From positions 2,046,001 to 2,110,000 of the forward strand of contig CAVUMX010000003.1 in NCBI GenBank assembly GCA_963742725.1: 64,000 bases of DNA, read 5' to 3'. Both the position numbers and the translations under genes were made by a program. Of the stretch, positions 1-8,632 are shown piece by piece (the first letter of the stretch is position 1; the number at the start of each line of letters is the position of its first letter). Under the pieces are notes generated by a model that saw nothing but the letters and a program-made list of their open reading frames with translations, made no database searches and had not been told where the DNA came from. The stretch is from CAVVAL01 sp963742725 (GTDB taxonomy: Bacteria > Actinomycetota > Actinomycetes > Mycobacteriales > Cryptosporangiaceae).

Positions 1-1866
1 GGAACCCTGATCGACACCCGCGTGCCCCGCCGGACGGGCGGCACCACTCGCGGGGCCGGAACCTGGACGAGCCCCACCGCCGGGAGGCCCCGCCGGAGGG
101 CGTGCAGCACCAGCCGCACCGCCGGGAGGCCCCGCTGGAGGACGTGCGGCACCCGCCGCGCCGGGAGGTGCAGAAGCCGGACGCGCCGCGCCCGATGGCG
201 GACGGGCAGCACCAGCCGCGCCTCCGGGCGGCCCCGCCGCGCCAGTAGGCGGACGGGCAGCACCGCTCGCAGGCCCGGGCCGCCCCGTCGCGGGCTGACC
301 AGCGGCTCCGCCCGGCTGCCCGGACGTCGGCCGCGCCGCGCTCGATCCGTATGTCGTCCCGCCGTACACCGTCCCGCGCGAGCCCGCCGGATCACCAGCA
401 CCGGCCCCGGCGCCAGAACCAGGCCCCGCAGGAGATCCAGGCGCAGCAGCACCACGCCCGCCAGCCCCAGCACCCCAGGCCGCGTCGCCGCGCGGATCAG
501 CACCCGCAGCAGGACCACCGCCGCCGTACACAGTCGCCTGCCGACCGCCAGCCCCGCCGGCACCAGCCCCAGCGCCCACACCGCCAGGACCACCAGCCCC
601 AGCCCCGGCACCAGCACCCGCGCCGTACACAGTCCCCCGCCCGGCCCCGGCCGCCCCGGCTCCGGCCGCCGCGGAACCAGCCGGCCCGGAACCAGCCGGC
701 CCGGAACCAGCCGCGCTCGACCCGTACACCGACCCGCCGGCACGCTGCATCATCACGGTCTCGGGCGATTCGGCGCCGAGCATGTCAGGCGGCGTGGGCC
801 GCCCCGGACGCCGTTCCAGCTCCTCTTCTTCGGCCCGCTGCTTGCGGAAGCGGACGATCCCGACGATGCCGGCGATCAGCATGATCAGGCCGAGGGTGCC
901 GATGACGGCGACGATGGCGCCGAGCTGGGAGTAGCCGATCGACGAGAAGCTGAAGCCGCCGTCGTCCTCCTTCGGCTTGGCGCCTGTCTTGGTGCCGCCC
1001 GCCGGCTCCGGACGCGCGGCCGGGGTCCACTCCATCATCTGGCTGGGGTTGGACGCGGACAGGGTCACGTAACCGACGCCGTCGCCGGTGAAGCTGATCG
1101 CCTGGCCGTCCTTCTCGTCGGGCAGCGGTGTCACCAGCGGCTTGTCCTTGAGCGCGGACAGGATGTCGGCCTTGACCTCCCACTCGTACACGTCGGTGAA
1201 GGTGCGGACGAGCACCTTCTTACCGTCGGGCGAGAGCGCCGCGCCGGTGACGACCGCGCGCCCGGCCGGGCCGACCGGACCGCCGGAGGTGGTCGACGCG
1301 GGGATCGTCAGGGTGCCGGCCGGCTTGAGGGCCGTCGTGCTGCCGGGCGTCTTGAGCGGGGCGGCCGTCGTGTAGAGCTTCGCGACGTTGCCGGCTTCCC
1401 TGGTGATGATCACGGGGATGCCGCTCGGCTCGACGACCATCGCGGCGGCGTCGTGCTTGCCGTCGGGGTACGTCAGCCGGAAGATGTCGGCCTTCTGGGC
1501 GCCCGCGGCGACCTTCTGGATGGCGACCGTCTCGCGCTCGGCCTCGGGGTCACCGATGTCGGCGACCCACAGCGCCTTGTCGGGGGTCTGGGCGAGGTCC
1601 TGCGGGGCGAACGGGTTGATGTCGGAGCGGAGTACGCGGCTCGGCTTGCACGCGGCGTCGAGCTGGAACAGCTCCAGCGCCGGGACCTCGTCGTTGACCG
1701 CCACCACCACGTACCCGCGGTCGACCGCGGTGATACCGGTGATTTTGGGAAGTTTGTCGTCATCCACCGTGCAGAGGACGGTGGGAGCCGCCGCGGCCAC
1801 GCCCGGCGTGAACACGACAGCGCCCACGCAGAGCATCGCTGAGGAGATCGCCAATAGCCGTCGCAC
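1..1866 (-). CDS. Secreted beta-propeller-like membrane protein with Gly/Ala/Pro-rich TVYG tail (partial)
   Basis: The frame is open from a GTG 21 bp after the hflX stop to the window edge, so the C-terminus is missing. Residues 1-27 form a signal peptide (RR at positions 2-3, hydrophobic core, AAAAA before the cut). About 280 residues follow with short repeated beta-type segments (DRGYVVVAVND, KALWVADIGDPE, GKKVLVRTFTDVYEWE), which suggests an extracytoplasmic propeller. One membrane helix (LGAIVAVIGTLGLIMLIAGI) precedes a basic stop-transfer RFRKQR. The cytoplasmic tail is extreme Gly/Ala/Pro/Arg with repeated SVYG, TVYG, TVYG, TVYG, TTYG motifs. The hflX stop lies in the same frame, so the two genes are directly adjacent and probably cotranscribed. 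Family not named; function unknown. The start is uncertain because no good ribosome binding site is visible. Confidence 0.7.
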   Translation of the reverse strand, partial: MRRLLAISSAMLCVGAVVFTPGVAAAAPTVLCTVDDDKLPKITGITAVDRGYVVVAVNDEVPALELFQLDAACKPSRVLRSDINPFAPQDLAQTPDKALWVADIGDPEAERETVAIQKVAAGAQKADIFRLTYPDGKHDAAAMVVEPSGIPVIITREAGNVAKLYTTAAPLKTPGSTTALKPAGTLTIPASTTSGGPVGPAGRAVVTGAALSPDGKKVLVRTFTDVYEWEVKADILSALKDKPLVTPLPDEKDGQAISFTGDGVGYVTLSASNPSQMMEWTPAARPEPAGGTKTGAKPKEDDGGFSFSSIGYSQLGAIVAVIGTLGLIMLIAGIVGIVRFRKQRAEEEELERRPGRPTPPDMLGAESPETVMMQRAGGSVYGSSAAGSGPAGSGPAGSAAAGAGAAGAGRGTVYGAGAGAGAGAGGPGGVGAGAGAGGAGGRQATVYGGGGPAAGADPRGDAAWGAGAGGRGAAAPGSPAGPGSGAGAGAGDPAGSRGTVYGGTTYGSSAARPTSGQPGGAAGQPATGRPGPASGAARPPTGAAGPPGGAAGAARPPSGAARPASAPPGAAGAARPPAGPPGGAAGAARPPAGPPGGGARPGSGPASGAARPAGHAGVDQGS

Positions 1867-1887
1867 GCTGGACAGTCTGACAGACCT

Positions 1888-3345
1888 CTACCAATCCCGG
1901 GCGTACGGTTCCAGTTCCGCGGCCAGCGACGCGCCGACGCGAGCGTGAATCGCGGTGCCGTCCGGGGTGTGTTCCTCGGCCAGCAGCTCACCGTGTTCGT
2001 GCACGCGGGAGACGAGGCCACCCTGGTCATACGGCACACAGGCCCGGACCTCGACGGTCGGACGCGGCAGCCGCTGCTCGATCTCGGCACGCAGCTCGGC
2101 GATCCCCGCACCGGTGCGAGCTGAGACAAATACCGCACCGGGGAGTGCCCGCCGGAGCCACAGCAGGGTCTCCTCGCTGGCCGCGTCGACCTTGTTGACG
2201 ACGATCAGCTCGGTCACCGAGGCGGCGTCGATCTCGGCCAGGACCTCGCGGACGGCGTTCACCTGCGCGATCGGATCCGCGTGGGACCCGTCGACGACGT
2301 GCACGACGAGGTCGGACTGCGCGACCTCCTCCAGCGTCGAGCGGAAGGCCTCGACGAGCTGGTGCGGCAGGTGGCGGACGAACCCGACCGTGTCGGAGAG
2401 GGTGTAGTCGCGGTTGTCGGCGGACTTGGTCCGGCGGACGGTCGGGTCGAGGGTCGCGAACAGCGCGTTCTCGACCAGGACCCCGGCACCGGTGAGCCGG
2501 TTCAGCAGGCTGGACTTGCCCGCGTTGGTGTAGCCGGCGATCGCGACGCTCGGCACCTCGTTGCGCACGCGCTCCTGGCGCATCGTATCGCGGGTCTTCT
2601 TCAGTTCCTTGAGCTCGCGACGCAGCTTCGCCATCCGCTCGCGGATCCGGCGCCGGTCGGTCTCGATCTTCGTCTCACCGGGGCCACGGGTGCCGACGCC
2701 TCCGCCGCTGCCGCCGGCACGGCCACCGGCCTGCCGGGACATCGACTCACCCCAACCGCGCAGGCGGGGCAGCATGTACTGCATCTGCGCCAGCGCGACC
2801 TGGGCCTTGCCCTCCTTGGAGCGGGCGTGCTGGGCGAAGATGTCGAGGATCAGCGCCGTCCGGTCGATGACCTTGACCTTGACGACCTTCTCCAGCGCCG
2901 TGAGCTGCGCGGGGGTCAGTTCACCGTCGCAGATGACCGTGTCGGCGCCGGTCGCGAGCACGATGTCGCGCAGCTCGCGGGCCTTGCCGGAGCCGATGTA
3001 GGTGGAGGTGTCCGGCCGGTCGCGCCGCTGAACGACGCCTTCGAGTACCTCGGAGCCGGCGGTCTCGGCGAGCGCGGCCAGCTCGGCCATGGAGTTGTCG
3101 GCGTCGGTGGCGGTGCCGGAGGTCCAGACGCCGACCAGGACGACCCGCTCCAGCCGCAGCTGCCGGTACTCGACCTCGGTGACGTCCGCGAGTTCGGTGG
3201 ACAGGCCCGCGACCCGGCGCAGCGCCTGGCGGTCGGCCAGGTCGAACTGCTCACCGTCGAAGCCGGGCGAGTCGTCGAAGCCAGGCGCGTCGTCGAAGGC
3301 GTCCAGAGGCGCATCGACAAGAGGATCGTGAAGAGGTTTCGTCAT
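1888..3345 (-). CDS. hflX: GTPase HflX
   Basis: Ribosome-associated GTPase that splits stalled or hibernating 70S ribosomes. Visible parts: an N-terminal HflX subdomain (RLERVVLVGVWTSG, TYIGSGKARELRD), the family hallmark RGPGETKIETDRRRI followed by a long charged coiled coil, then a G domain with P-loop GYTNAGKSS near residue 270, DTVGFVRHLP (G3 and switch II) and NKVD (G4). Length is about 485 aa, normal for actinobacterial HflX. I place the start at the ATG at 3345 because GAAAG lies 8-9 bp upstream; the frame extends 28 codons further (to 3429), but that stretch looks non-coding. It is divergent from the malic enzyme gene and followed at 21 bp by the secreted-protein gene. Confidence 0.95.
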   Translation of the reverse strand: MTKPLHDPLVDAPLDAFDDAPGFDDSPGFDGEQFDLADRQALRRVAGLSTELADVTEVEYRQLRLERVVLVGVWTSGTATDADNSMAELAALAETAGSEVLEGVVQRRDRPDTSTYIGSGKARELRDIVLATGADTVICDGELTPAQLTALEKVVKVKVIDRTALILDIFAQHARSKEGKAQVALAQMQYMLPRLRGWGESMSRQAGGRAGGSGGGVGTRGPGETKIETDRRRIRERMAKLRRELKELKKTRDTMRQERVRNEVPSVAIAGYTNAGKSSLLNRLTGAGVLVENALFATLDPTVRRTKSADNRDYTLSDTVGFVRHLPHQLVEAFRSTLEEVAQSDLVVHVVDGSHADPIAQVNAVREVLAEIDAASVTELIVVNKVDAASEETLLWLRRALPGAVFVSARTGAGIAELRAEIEQRLPRPTVEVRACVPYDQGGLVSRVHEHGELLAEEHTPDGTAIHARVGASLAAELEPYARDW

Positions 3346-3524
3346 CGTGCTTTCGATGGTGTCACGGTGGGACGGGCTGTGCACGCGAGTAACGGCGTGG
3401 CGGGATGTCGTCATCACGACGCTCAACACGTAAAGAGCGGCTTAGATTCCGGCCCGACGGGTGGCGGCGGCACCACCCTGACCTGACAGGATGATGCCCA
3501 CCACAACCCCGAGGGAGACCTACC

Positions 3525-4949
3525 GTGGCCAGCCGGATGCCCAGTGCGGGCTTCTCGATCACCCTGCGCCTGGCGGTCCCCGCCGAGGCATCCGCCGTCG
3601 GTCGGCTCACCACGGCGGTGGGTGACGCGGGCGCGATCGTCACCGCCCTGGACGTGGTCGACTCCGACCACGACCGCGTCATCGTCGACCTGACCTGCGA
3701 CACCGCCGACGGCGCGCACGCCGACCGGGTCACGGAGGCGCTGCGCGGCATGGAGGGCGTCGAGGTCCGCAAGGTGTCGGACCGCACCTTCCTTCTCCAC
3801 CTCGGCGGCAAGATCGAGGTCAACTCGAAGGTGTCGCTGCGCACCCGCGACGACCTCTCCCGCGCCTACACGCCCGGCGTCGCCCGGGTCTGCCTGGCGA
3901 TCGCGGAGAACCCGGAGGACGCGCGCCGCCTCACGATCAAGCGGAACACGGTCGCGGTGGTCACCGACGGCACGGCCGTGCTGGGGCTGGGCGACCTGGG
4001 CCCGGCGGCGGCGCTTCCGGTCATGGAGGGCAAGGCGGCGCTGTTCAAGCGGTTCGCGGGGGTCGACGCGTGGCCGGTCTGCCTGGACACGACTGACGTA
4101 GACAAGATTGTCGAGATCGTGAAAGCGATCGCGCCGGTCTACGGCGGCATCAACCTGGAGGACATCGCCGCGCCGCGCTGCTTCGAGATCGAGGCCCGCC
4201 TGCGCGAGGCCCTCGACATCCCCGTCTTCCACGACGACCAGCACGGCACGGCCGTCGTCGTCTCGGCGGCGCTGACCAACGCGCTTCGGGTGGTCGGGAA
4301 GGAGCTGTCGAAGGTCCGGGTCGTGGTGTCCGGGGCCGGCGCGGCCGGCACGGCGATCATCAAGCTGCTGCTGGCCCAGGGCGTCGGCCACGTCGTGGCG
4401 TGCGACCGCATGGGCGCGCTCCACCCCGACCTGCCTGGGCTCAACCCGGCGATGCAGTGGCTGGCGGAGAACACGAACAGCGACCGGTTCACCGGCGACG
4501 TGCGGGGCGCGGTCCGCGGCGCCGACGTGTTCATCGGCGTCAGCGCCCCCAACATCCTCTCCGGCGACGACATCGCGGAGATGGCCGACAAGGCGATCGT
4601 CTTCGCGCTGGCTAACCCTGACCCTGAGGTCGATCCCCGGGAGGCGCGCAAGCACGCGGCGATCGTCGCCACCGGCCGGTCCGACGAGCCGAACCAGATC
4701 AACAACGTCCTGGCCTTCCCCGGTGTGTTCCGCGGCCTGCTCGACGCCCAGGCCCGCGAGTTCACGCTCGACATGGCGCTCGCCGCCGCCCGGGCCATCG
4801 CCGACGTCGTCGGCGCCGACAAGGTCAACGCCAGCGTCATCATCCCCAGCGTGTTCGACCCGGCGGTGGCGCCCGCGGTGGCCGCCGCCGTCACGGCGGC
4901 CGCGCGCAAGTCCGGCGCCGCAGCCCACAAAGACTCAGACATCGAATAG
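3525..4949 (+). CDS. NAD-dependent malic enzyme with N-terminal ACT domain
   Basis: Oxidative decarboxylation of L-malate to pyruvate in the cytoplasm. The 474-aa protein starts with an ACT-like regulatory domain (about residues 6-85). The malic enzyme catalytic domain follows (YTPGVARVCLAIAENP, VVTDGTAVLGLGDLGP, MEGKAALFKRFAGVDAWPVCLDT, FHDDQHGTAVV), and then an NAD-binding Rossmann domain (VRVVVSGAGAAGTAIIKLL). The central motifs are the family signature. The GTG start has GAGGGAG about 7 bp upstream. It is a single-gene unit, divergent from hflX. The ACT domain suggests allosteric control by an amino acid or another small ligand, but the ligand is not deducible. Confidence 0.93.
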   Translation: MASRMPSAGFSITLRLAVPAEASAVGRLTTAVGDAGAIVTALDVVDSDHDRVIVDLTCDTADGAHADRVTEALRGMEGVEVRKVSDRTFLLHLGGKIEVNSKVSLRTRDDLSRAYTPGVARVCLAIAENPEDARRLTIKRNTVAVVTDGTAVLGLGDLGPAAALPVMEGKAALFKRFAGVDAWPVCLDTTDVDKIVEIVKAIAPVYGGINLEDIAAPRCFEIEARLREALDIPVFHDDQHGTAVVVSAALTNALRVVGKELSKVRVVVSGAGAAGTAIIKLLLAQGVGHVVACDRMGALHPDLPGLNPAMQWLAENTNSDRFTGDVRGAVRGADVFIGVSAPNILSGDDIAEMADKAIVFALANPDPEVDPREARKHAAIVATGRSDEPNQINNVLAFPGVFRGLLDAQAREFTLDMALAAARAIADVVGADKVNASVIIPSVFDPAVAPAVAAAVTAAARKSGAAAHKDSDIE

Positions 4950-5008
4950 CGATCAGGACGCCCGGCACGCCGGCGACAAGCATCGTCCCCCCGGCGTGAC
5001 ACCGGAGC

Positions 5009-5206
5009 CCCGAGCCCGCACCCGCCGCCCGCACCCGCCACCCGCACCCGCACCCCGGACCGGACCCGCCGCCCGCGCCCGCACCCCAAACCGGACCCGC
5101 CGCCCGCACTCGCACCCGCACCCCGGACCGGACCCGCCGCCCGCACCCGCACCCGCACCCCGGACCGGACCCGCCGCCCGCGCCCGCACCCCGAACCGGA
5201 CTGTCC
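5009..5206. repeat. C-rich imperfect tandem repeat between malic enzyme and GH114 genes
   Basis: The space 4950-5325 holds no credible gene. It contains several copies of a unit built on CACCCCGGACCGGACCCG and CCGCCCGCACCCGC with a period of roughly 45-50 bp. A short two-copy repeat of GTGCGCGGGTAAGGGCGG follows around 5279-5320. Frames through it give only Pro/Arg/Ala low complexity. It lies between convergent genes and may be degenerate terminator or expansion DNA. Confidence 0.7.
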
Positions 5207-5325
5207 GGACTCGCGTCAGTAAACCGGGCGGCGATAGCCCCGCTAGTCCCGATAGTTCGGTTTGTCCCCGCGACGGCGGTGCGCGGGTAAGGGCGGGGCG
5301 GTGCGCGGGTAAGGGCGGAGCGGGG

Positions 5326-6270
5326 TCAGCAGGGTTGGCGCGGAGCGTCCAGATCCAGCGATTTCCGCATCGAGCTAAACCGGTTCGCCCGGGATTCAGT
5401 GCAGAAGTCCGACTTGGCCAGCTCGTACTCGACGTGCAGGACGGCCTTGCCCGCGCGGATGAACGGCAGGTAGCGGTCGCACTCGTCGAACTCGGCGCAC
5501 TGCTCGACGACCGCGAAGTCCATCTCGCCGACCAGCTCGGGGACCAGTTCGGCGCCGTTCTTCAGCGCCACGCCCATGCCGCGCTCGTGGGCGAGCCGCG
5601 CGACGAACCGGTTGAACGCGAGCTGGTGGGCGGCGGTGACCGGGAACCCGGTGTCCTCGATGTTGTTCTGCATGAGGTCGGGCTCGACCGCGTCGAACCC
5701 CTTGGCCTGACACATGTCGAACCGCTTGGCGAGGATGGGCCTGAGTAGGTCGATGCGGCGGATGTCGACCCAGCGCTCCCCCGGCCAGCCGTCCACCTCC
5801 TTGCCGAGGATCGCCTTGGGGTAGCTGCCGTAGTCGGGCCGGAAGTCCTCGGCGGCGCCGACCTCGATGTAGCAGATGACGCGGCGGCCCCGGTCGTGGA
5901 GGGCACGGACTACGGCGGCGCTGTTGTCGAACCCGTCGATGTCGTAGACGGGGACGTCGACGCTCTGGTCGACGGGCGTGGTGAGCTGCCACTGCCAGGC
6001 CTGGCCCGGGGTCGGGTGCCAGCGCTTGCCGGGTCGTACGGGCGACGGGGACGAGGGCGCGGTGCGGGGCGAGCGGGACGGGGTGGCCGACGCCGACCCG
6101 GACGGCGTGGGGCTGGCCTGCGCGCTGGCCGACGGCGGCGCCGACGCGGTGGCCGACCCGGCGCGGGGCGAGGGCTCGTCGTCCGCGCGCCAGAACGTCC
6201 AGCCGGCGACCAGCAGCGCCACCGAGACGGCGGCCGCCAGCCCGGCCAGGAGATAACCGCGGCGGGTCAC
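5326..6270 (-). CDS. GH114-family endo-alpha-1,4-galactosaminidase-like protein (Ega3/PelA-hydrolase type)
   Basis: 314 aa. A signal anchor (GYLLAGLAAAVSVALLVAGW) is followed by a Ser/Thr/Pro/Ala-rich linker of about 60 residues, then a TIM-barrel GH114 (TM1410-like) domain. The domain begins WQWQLTTPVDQSVDVPVYDIDGF as two short blocks and has VICYIEVGAAED, GKEVDGWPGERWVDI, the acidic pair in FDAVEPDLMQNN and an acid in FAVVEQCAEF; these are the positions where the family keeps its catalytic Asp and Glu. Such enzymes cut alpha-1,4-linked galactosamine polymers outside the membrane. The GTG start overlaps the stop of the spherulin-like gene (GTGA). It is the last gene of the polysaccharide operon. 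The family call is firm; the substrate here is inferred. Confidence 0.85.
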   Translation of the reverse strand: MTRRGYLLAGLAAAVSVALLVAGWTFWRADDEPSPRAGSATASAPPSASAQASPTPSGSASATPSRSPRTAPSSPSPVRPGKRWHPTPGQAWQWQLTTPVDQSVDVPVYDIDGFDNSAAVVRALHDRGRRVICYIEVGAAEDFRPDYGSYPKAILGKEVDGWPGERWVDIRRIDLLRPILAKRFDMCQAKGFDAVEPDLMQNNIEDTGFPVTAAHQLAFNRFVARLAHERGMGVALKNGAELVPELVGEMDFAVVEQCAEFDECDRYLPFIRAGKAVLHVEYELAKSDFCTESRANRFSSMRKSLDLDAPRQPC

Positions 6271-6932
6271 GTCATGGCCCTCTCGACGAGCAGGTCCTCG
6301 AAATAGTCCGGGACACCATCCCACGGGTTGGCGCCGTCGCGGTCCGTGACGTAGACGGTTCCGGCGTTGCAGGCCGCGGCGTGCCGGAGCACGGCAGGTA
6401 CCCGGCCGGCCGGCGTCGCGTAGACGAGGTGCCAGAGGCTCCCGGCGGGACGGGTCAACGCCCAGGCCGGCGGGCGGACGGCCGCGTGCGCCGCCGCCGG
6501 GCCCTCGAACGTGACGAGCGCGTCGGCGATGTCCGCGTAGCCCGCGTCCGGGTGGGCGCCGTGGTTGAGCACGACCGTGCCGTACCGGCCGGCGTCGGCG
6601 GTCAGCGCCCCGTACCAGGGCAGGAGGCTCGGCGCGGTCGCCGCCTGGTCGAGGAAGAACCCGTCGACGCCGTACCACTGGCTGTACCGGCGCAGCTCGT
6701 CGCCGAGGTCGCCGGAGCGCCGCCGCCCGTACGCGGTGTCGACGTACCCGAGCATCGCGACGCCCGTCGCGCGGACCGTCTCGGCGACCGCGGCCAGCTC
6801 GCCCTCCCGGACGGTGCCCGGACCGCTGTCCACATTGAGGACGACCGCCCGGAGCCCGGTGCCGGCCCGGGCGAGGCGGGCCCAGTCCGCGCCGGCCACG
6901 GCGGGATGGAAGTACGCGGGTACAACGGTCAT
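6267..6932 (-). CDS. Spherulin-4-like (GH135-type) glycoside hydrolase
   Basis: 221 aa, a single (beta/alpha) barrel with spherulation-specific family 4 features: PAYFHPA at the N-terminus, VVLNVDSGPG, GYVDTAYGRR, RYSQWYGVDGFFLDQ, VVLNHGAHPD, VTFEG and ALTRPA. In fungi the related Sph3 (GH135) cuts galactosaminogalactan. No signal peptide is visible from the ATG at 6932, so the protein may stay in the cell or be exported another way. The acidic pair usually read DE after the GFF/GIF motif is DQ here. Both ends overlap neighbours by 4 bp (ATGA and GTGA), which shows tight translational coupling with the SDR gene upstream and GH114 downstream. Confidence 0.8.
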   Translation of the reverse strand: MTVVPAYFHPAVAGADWARLARAGTGLRAVVLNVDSGPGTVREGELAAVAETVRATGVAMLGYVDTAYGRRRSGDLGDELRRYSQWYGVDGFFLDQAATAPSLLPWYGALTADAGRYGTVVLNHGAHPDAGYADIADALVTFEGPAAAHAAVRPPAWALTRPAGSLWHLVYATPAGRVPAVLRHAAACNAGTVYVTDRDGANPWDGVPDYFEDLLVERAMT

Positions 6933-7843
6933 GCCGTGGCGTTCCACAGGTCCCGCAGGGAGGTGGCGAGGTCGGTGCGCGCGGTCCAGCCGAGCGTCGC
7001 GCGCGCCAGGGTGGCGTCCGCGCACTGCCACGGCACGTCGGCGGACCGCGCCGATCCGGGCGCCGACTCGGAGATCCGCTGGTCGCCGCCCGCCAGCCCG
7101 GCCAGGCCGTCCGCTACTTCGCGCAGGGGTGTCGCCCGTCCGCTGCCGATGTTGACGACGGGCGGCAGGCGCCCGGGGGCGAGCGCGGCCGCGACGATCG
7201 CGCCGGCCACGTCCCGGACGTCGACGAAGTCGCGGTGCGCGGCGAGGGACCCGACCCGGACCTCGCCGTCGCCGCGCCGCAGCTCGGCGGCCAGCCGGCC
7301 GGGCAGGCTGCCGGCGGGCGCGCCGGGGCCGATCGGGTTGAACACGCGCAGCACGACGGCGTCGAGCCCGGCGGCGCCGACGAGGGCGGTCCCGGCGAGC
7401 TTCGTCACGCCGTACGTGCCGAGGGGTGCGGCCGGCACGGACTCGGCGACGGCCACGCCGGCCGGCACCCGCCCGTACTCGGCCGCCGATCCCAGGTGGA
7501 CGAGCCGCGCCGCCGGAGCCGCCGCCGCCACGGCCCGGACCAGCGTCGACACGGCGACGACGTTGCCGGCGACGAGGGCGGGCGCGTCGCCGCCGGTCAC
7601 GCCGGCGCAGTTCACGACGACGTCCGGGGCGATGTCGTGCAGCAGGGCGGTGACCGTCGCCGGCGCCGCCGTGGCGAGATCCACGGCGGGACCGGCGAGC
7701 ACGGCCACGGCCCCGCGCGGCGCGGCGCCCCCGATCGCCGGCCGCGCGGAGATCACCAGGTCGACGCCCGCGTCAGCGGCGAGCAGGCCGCGGACGTGGG
7801 CGCCGATGAACCCGGACGAGCCGAACAGCAGGCAGCGGAGCAA
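6929..7843 (-). CDS. NAD-dependent epimerase/dehydratase (extended SDR)
   Basis: 304 aa extended SDR acting on a nucleotide-activated sugar. The nucleotide-binding glycine motif is at the N-terminus (LLFGSSGFIGAHV), followed by VVNCAGV, a Ser in LVHLGSAAEYG, the catalytic YGVTK (TYGVTKLAG), VLRVFNPIGPG and VNIGSGRATPLREV. The start appears to be TTG at 7843, one base after the nucleotidyltransferase stop; no better start lies nearby. The product sugar is not deducible. In this operon it probably supplies an epimerised or modified nucleotide sugar for the polymer. Confidence 0.85.
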   Translation of the reverse strand: MLRCLLFGSSGFIGAHVRGLLAADAGVDLVISARPAIGGAAPRGAVAVLAGPAVDLATAAPATVTALLHDIAPDVVVNCAGVTGGDAPALVAGNVVAVSTLVRAVAAAAPAARLVHLGSAAEYGRVPAGVAVAESVPAAPLGTYGVTKLAGTALVGAAGLDAVVLRVFNPIGPGAPAGSLPGRLAAELRRGDGEVRVGSLAAHRDFVDVRDVAGAIVAAALAPGRLPPVVNIGSGRATPLREVADGLAGLAGGDQRISESAPGSARSADVPWQCADATLARATLGWTARTDLATSLRDLWNATA

Positions 7844-7844
7844 C

Positions 7845-8558
7845 CTACGCGCCCTTCAGCAGTACGGGTCGGAGCACGTCGAACTCGGCGTTGGCGCGGT
7901 CGTAGTCATCGGGCCGTCCGATGTCGAGCCAGTGGCCGTCGAACTGGTACTCCAGCGGCGGTTCGCTGGTGCCGAGCAGGTCGAGCACCAGCTCGTCGAA
8001 GCCCAGCGGCAGCCCCGGCGTGTAGCGGGCGAGGCTGCGCCGGGCCACGCCGTAGACGCCCATGCTGACCCGGTAGTCGATCGTCGGCTTCTCGGTGAAC
8101 TTCACGATCCGGCCCTCGCTGGCGGTGAGGACGCCGAAGTCGATCTTCACCTCGCGCTGGTAGGTCGCCACCGTGAGCGCCGCCGCGGACTCCTCGTGGT
8201 GCCGGAGCACATCGGAGAGGTCGAGGTCGGTGAGGACGTCGCCGTTCATGACGAGGAAGTTCTCGGGCAGCCGGTCCATGATCTGGAGCAGCGGACCGAT
8301 CGTGCCGAGCGGGGACTCCTCCATCGCGTAGTCGACGCGCATCCCCCACTGCCGCCCGTCGCCGACGTAGGCGCGGATGAGCTGGCCGAGGTGCCCGATC
8401 GCGAGCGTCGCACTGCGGAAGCCCTGCTGCGCGAGCTGGCGCATGATGATCTCGAGGATCGAGTACTGGTCGCCGATGGGAACGAGGGGCTTCGGGAGGC
8501 TCGTCGTGTACGGCCGGAGCCGGACGCCTTTGCCACCCGCAAGGATCACCGCGTGCAT
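7845..8558 (-). CDS. Sugar-phosphate nucleotidyltransferase
   Basis: 237 aa NTP_transferase domain protein that makes an NDP-sugar from a sugar 1-phosphate and NTP. The signature is at the N-terminus: AVILAGGKGVRLRPYT with KPLVPIGDQ, then EESPLGTIGPL, the metal-binding NGDVL, and FTEKP, ending with YQFDGHWLDIGRPDDY. This pattern resembles mannose-1-phosphate guanylyltransferase or glucose-1-phosphate thymidylyl/uridylyltransferase without a C-terminal acyltransferase domain. The ATG at 8558 has GGAGAGG upstream. It follows the LegB-like gene by 74 bp, a gap that contains two near-identical copies of TGGCCGCGAGGCCCGG. Confidence 0.88.
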   Translation of the reverse strand: MHAVILAGGKGVRLRPYTTSLPKPLVPIGDQYSILEIIMRQLAQQGFRSATLAIGHLGQLIRAYVGDGRQWGMRVDYAMEESPLGTIGPLLQIMDRLPENFLVMNGDVLTDLDLSDVLRHHEESAAALTVATYQREVKIDFGVLTASEGRIVKFTEKPTIDYRVSMGVYGVARRSLARYTPGLPLGFDELVLDLLGTSEPPLEYQFDGHWLDIGRPDDYDRANAEFDVLRPVLLKGA

Positions 8559-8632
8559 GTCACACCTCTCCTGTCCTTGATTTCGCTCTTGGCCGCGAGG
8601 CCCGGGCTTCCGCTCATGGCCGCGAGGCCCGG

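Noticed and set aside
5..780. Short repeated blocks at the left edge looked like a CRISPR or satellite
   Set aside because: Spacing is irregular and the sequence translates in one minus-strand frame as a continuous Gly/Ala/Pro tail; no constant repeat or unique spacers.
22..1842. Long plus-strand open frame with Arg/Pro/Thr/Ser-rich product
   Set aside because: It is the antisense shadow of the minus-strand membrane protein gene; composition is typical of antisense GC-rich frames and no motif is present.
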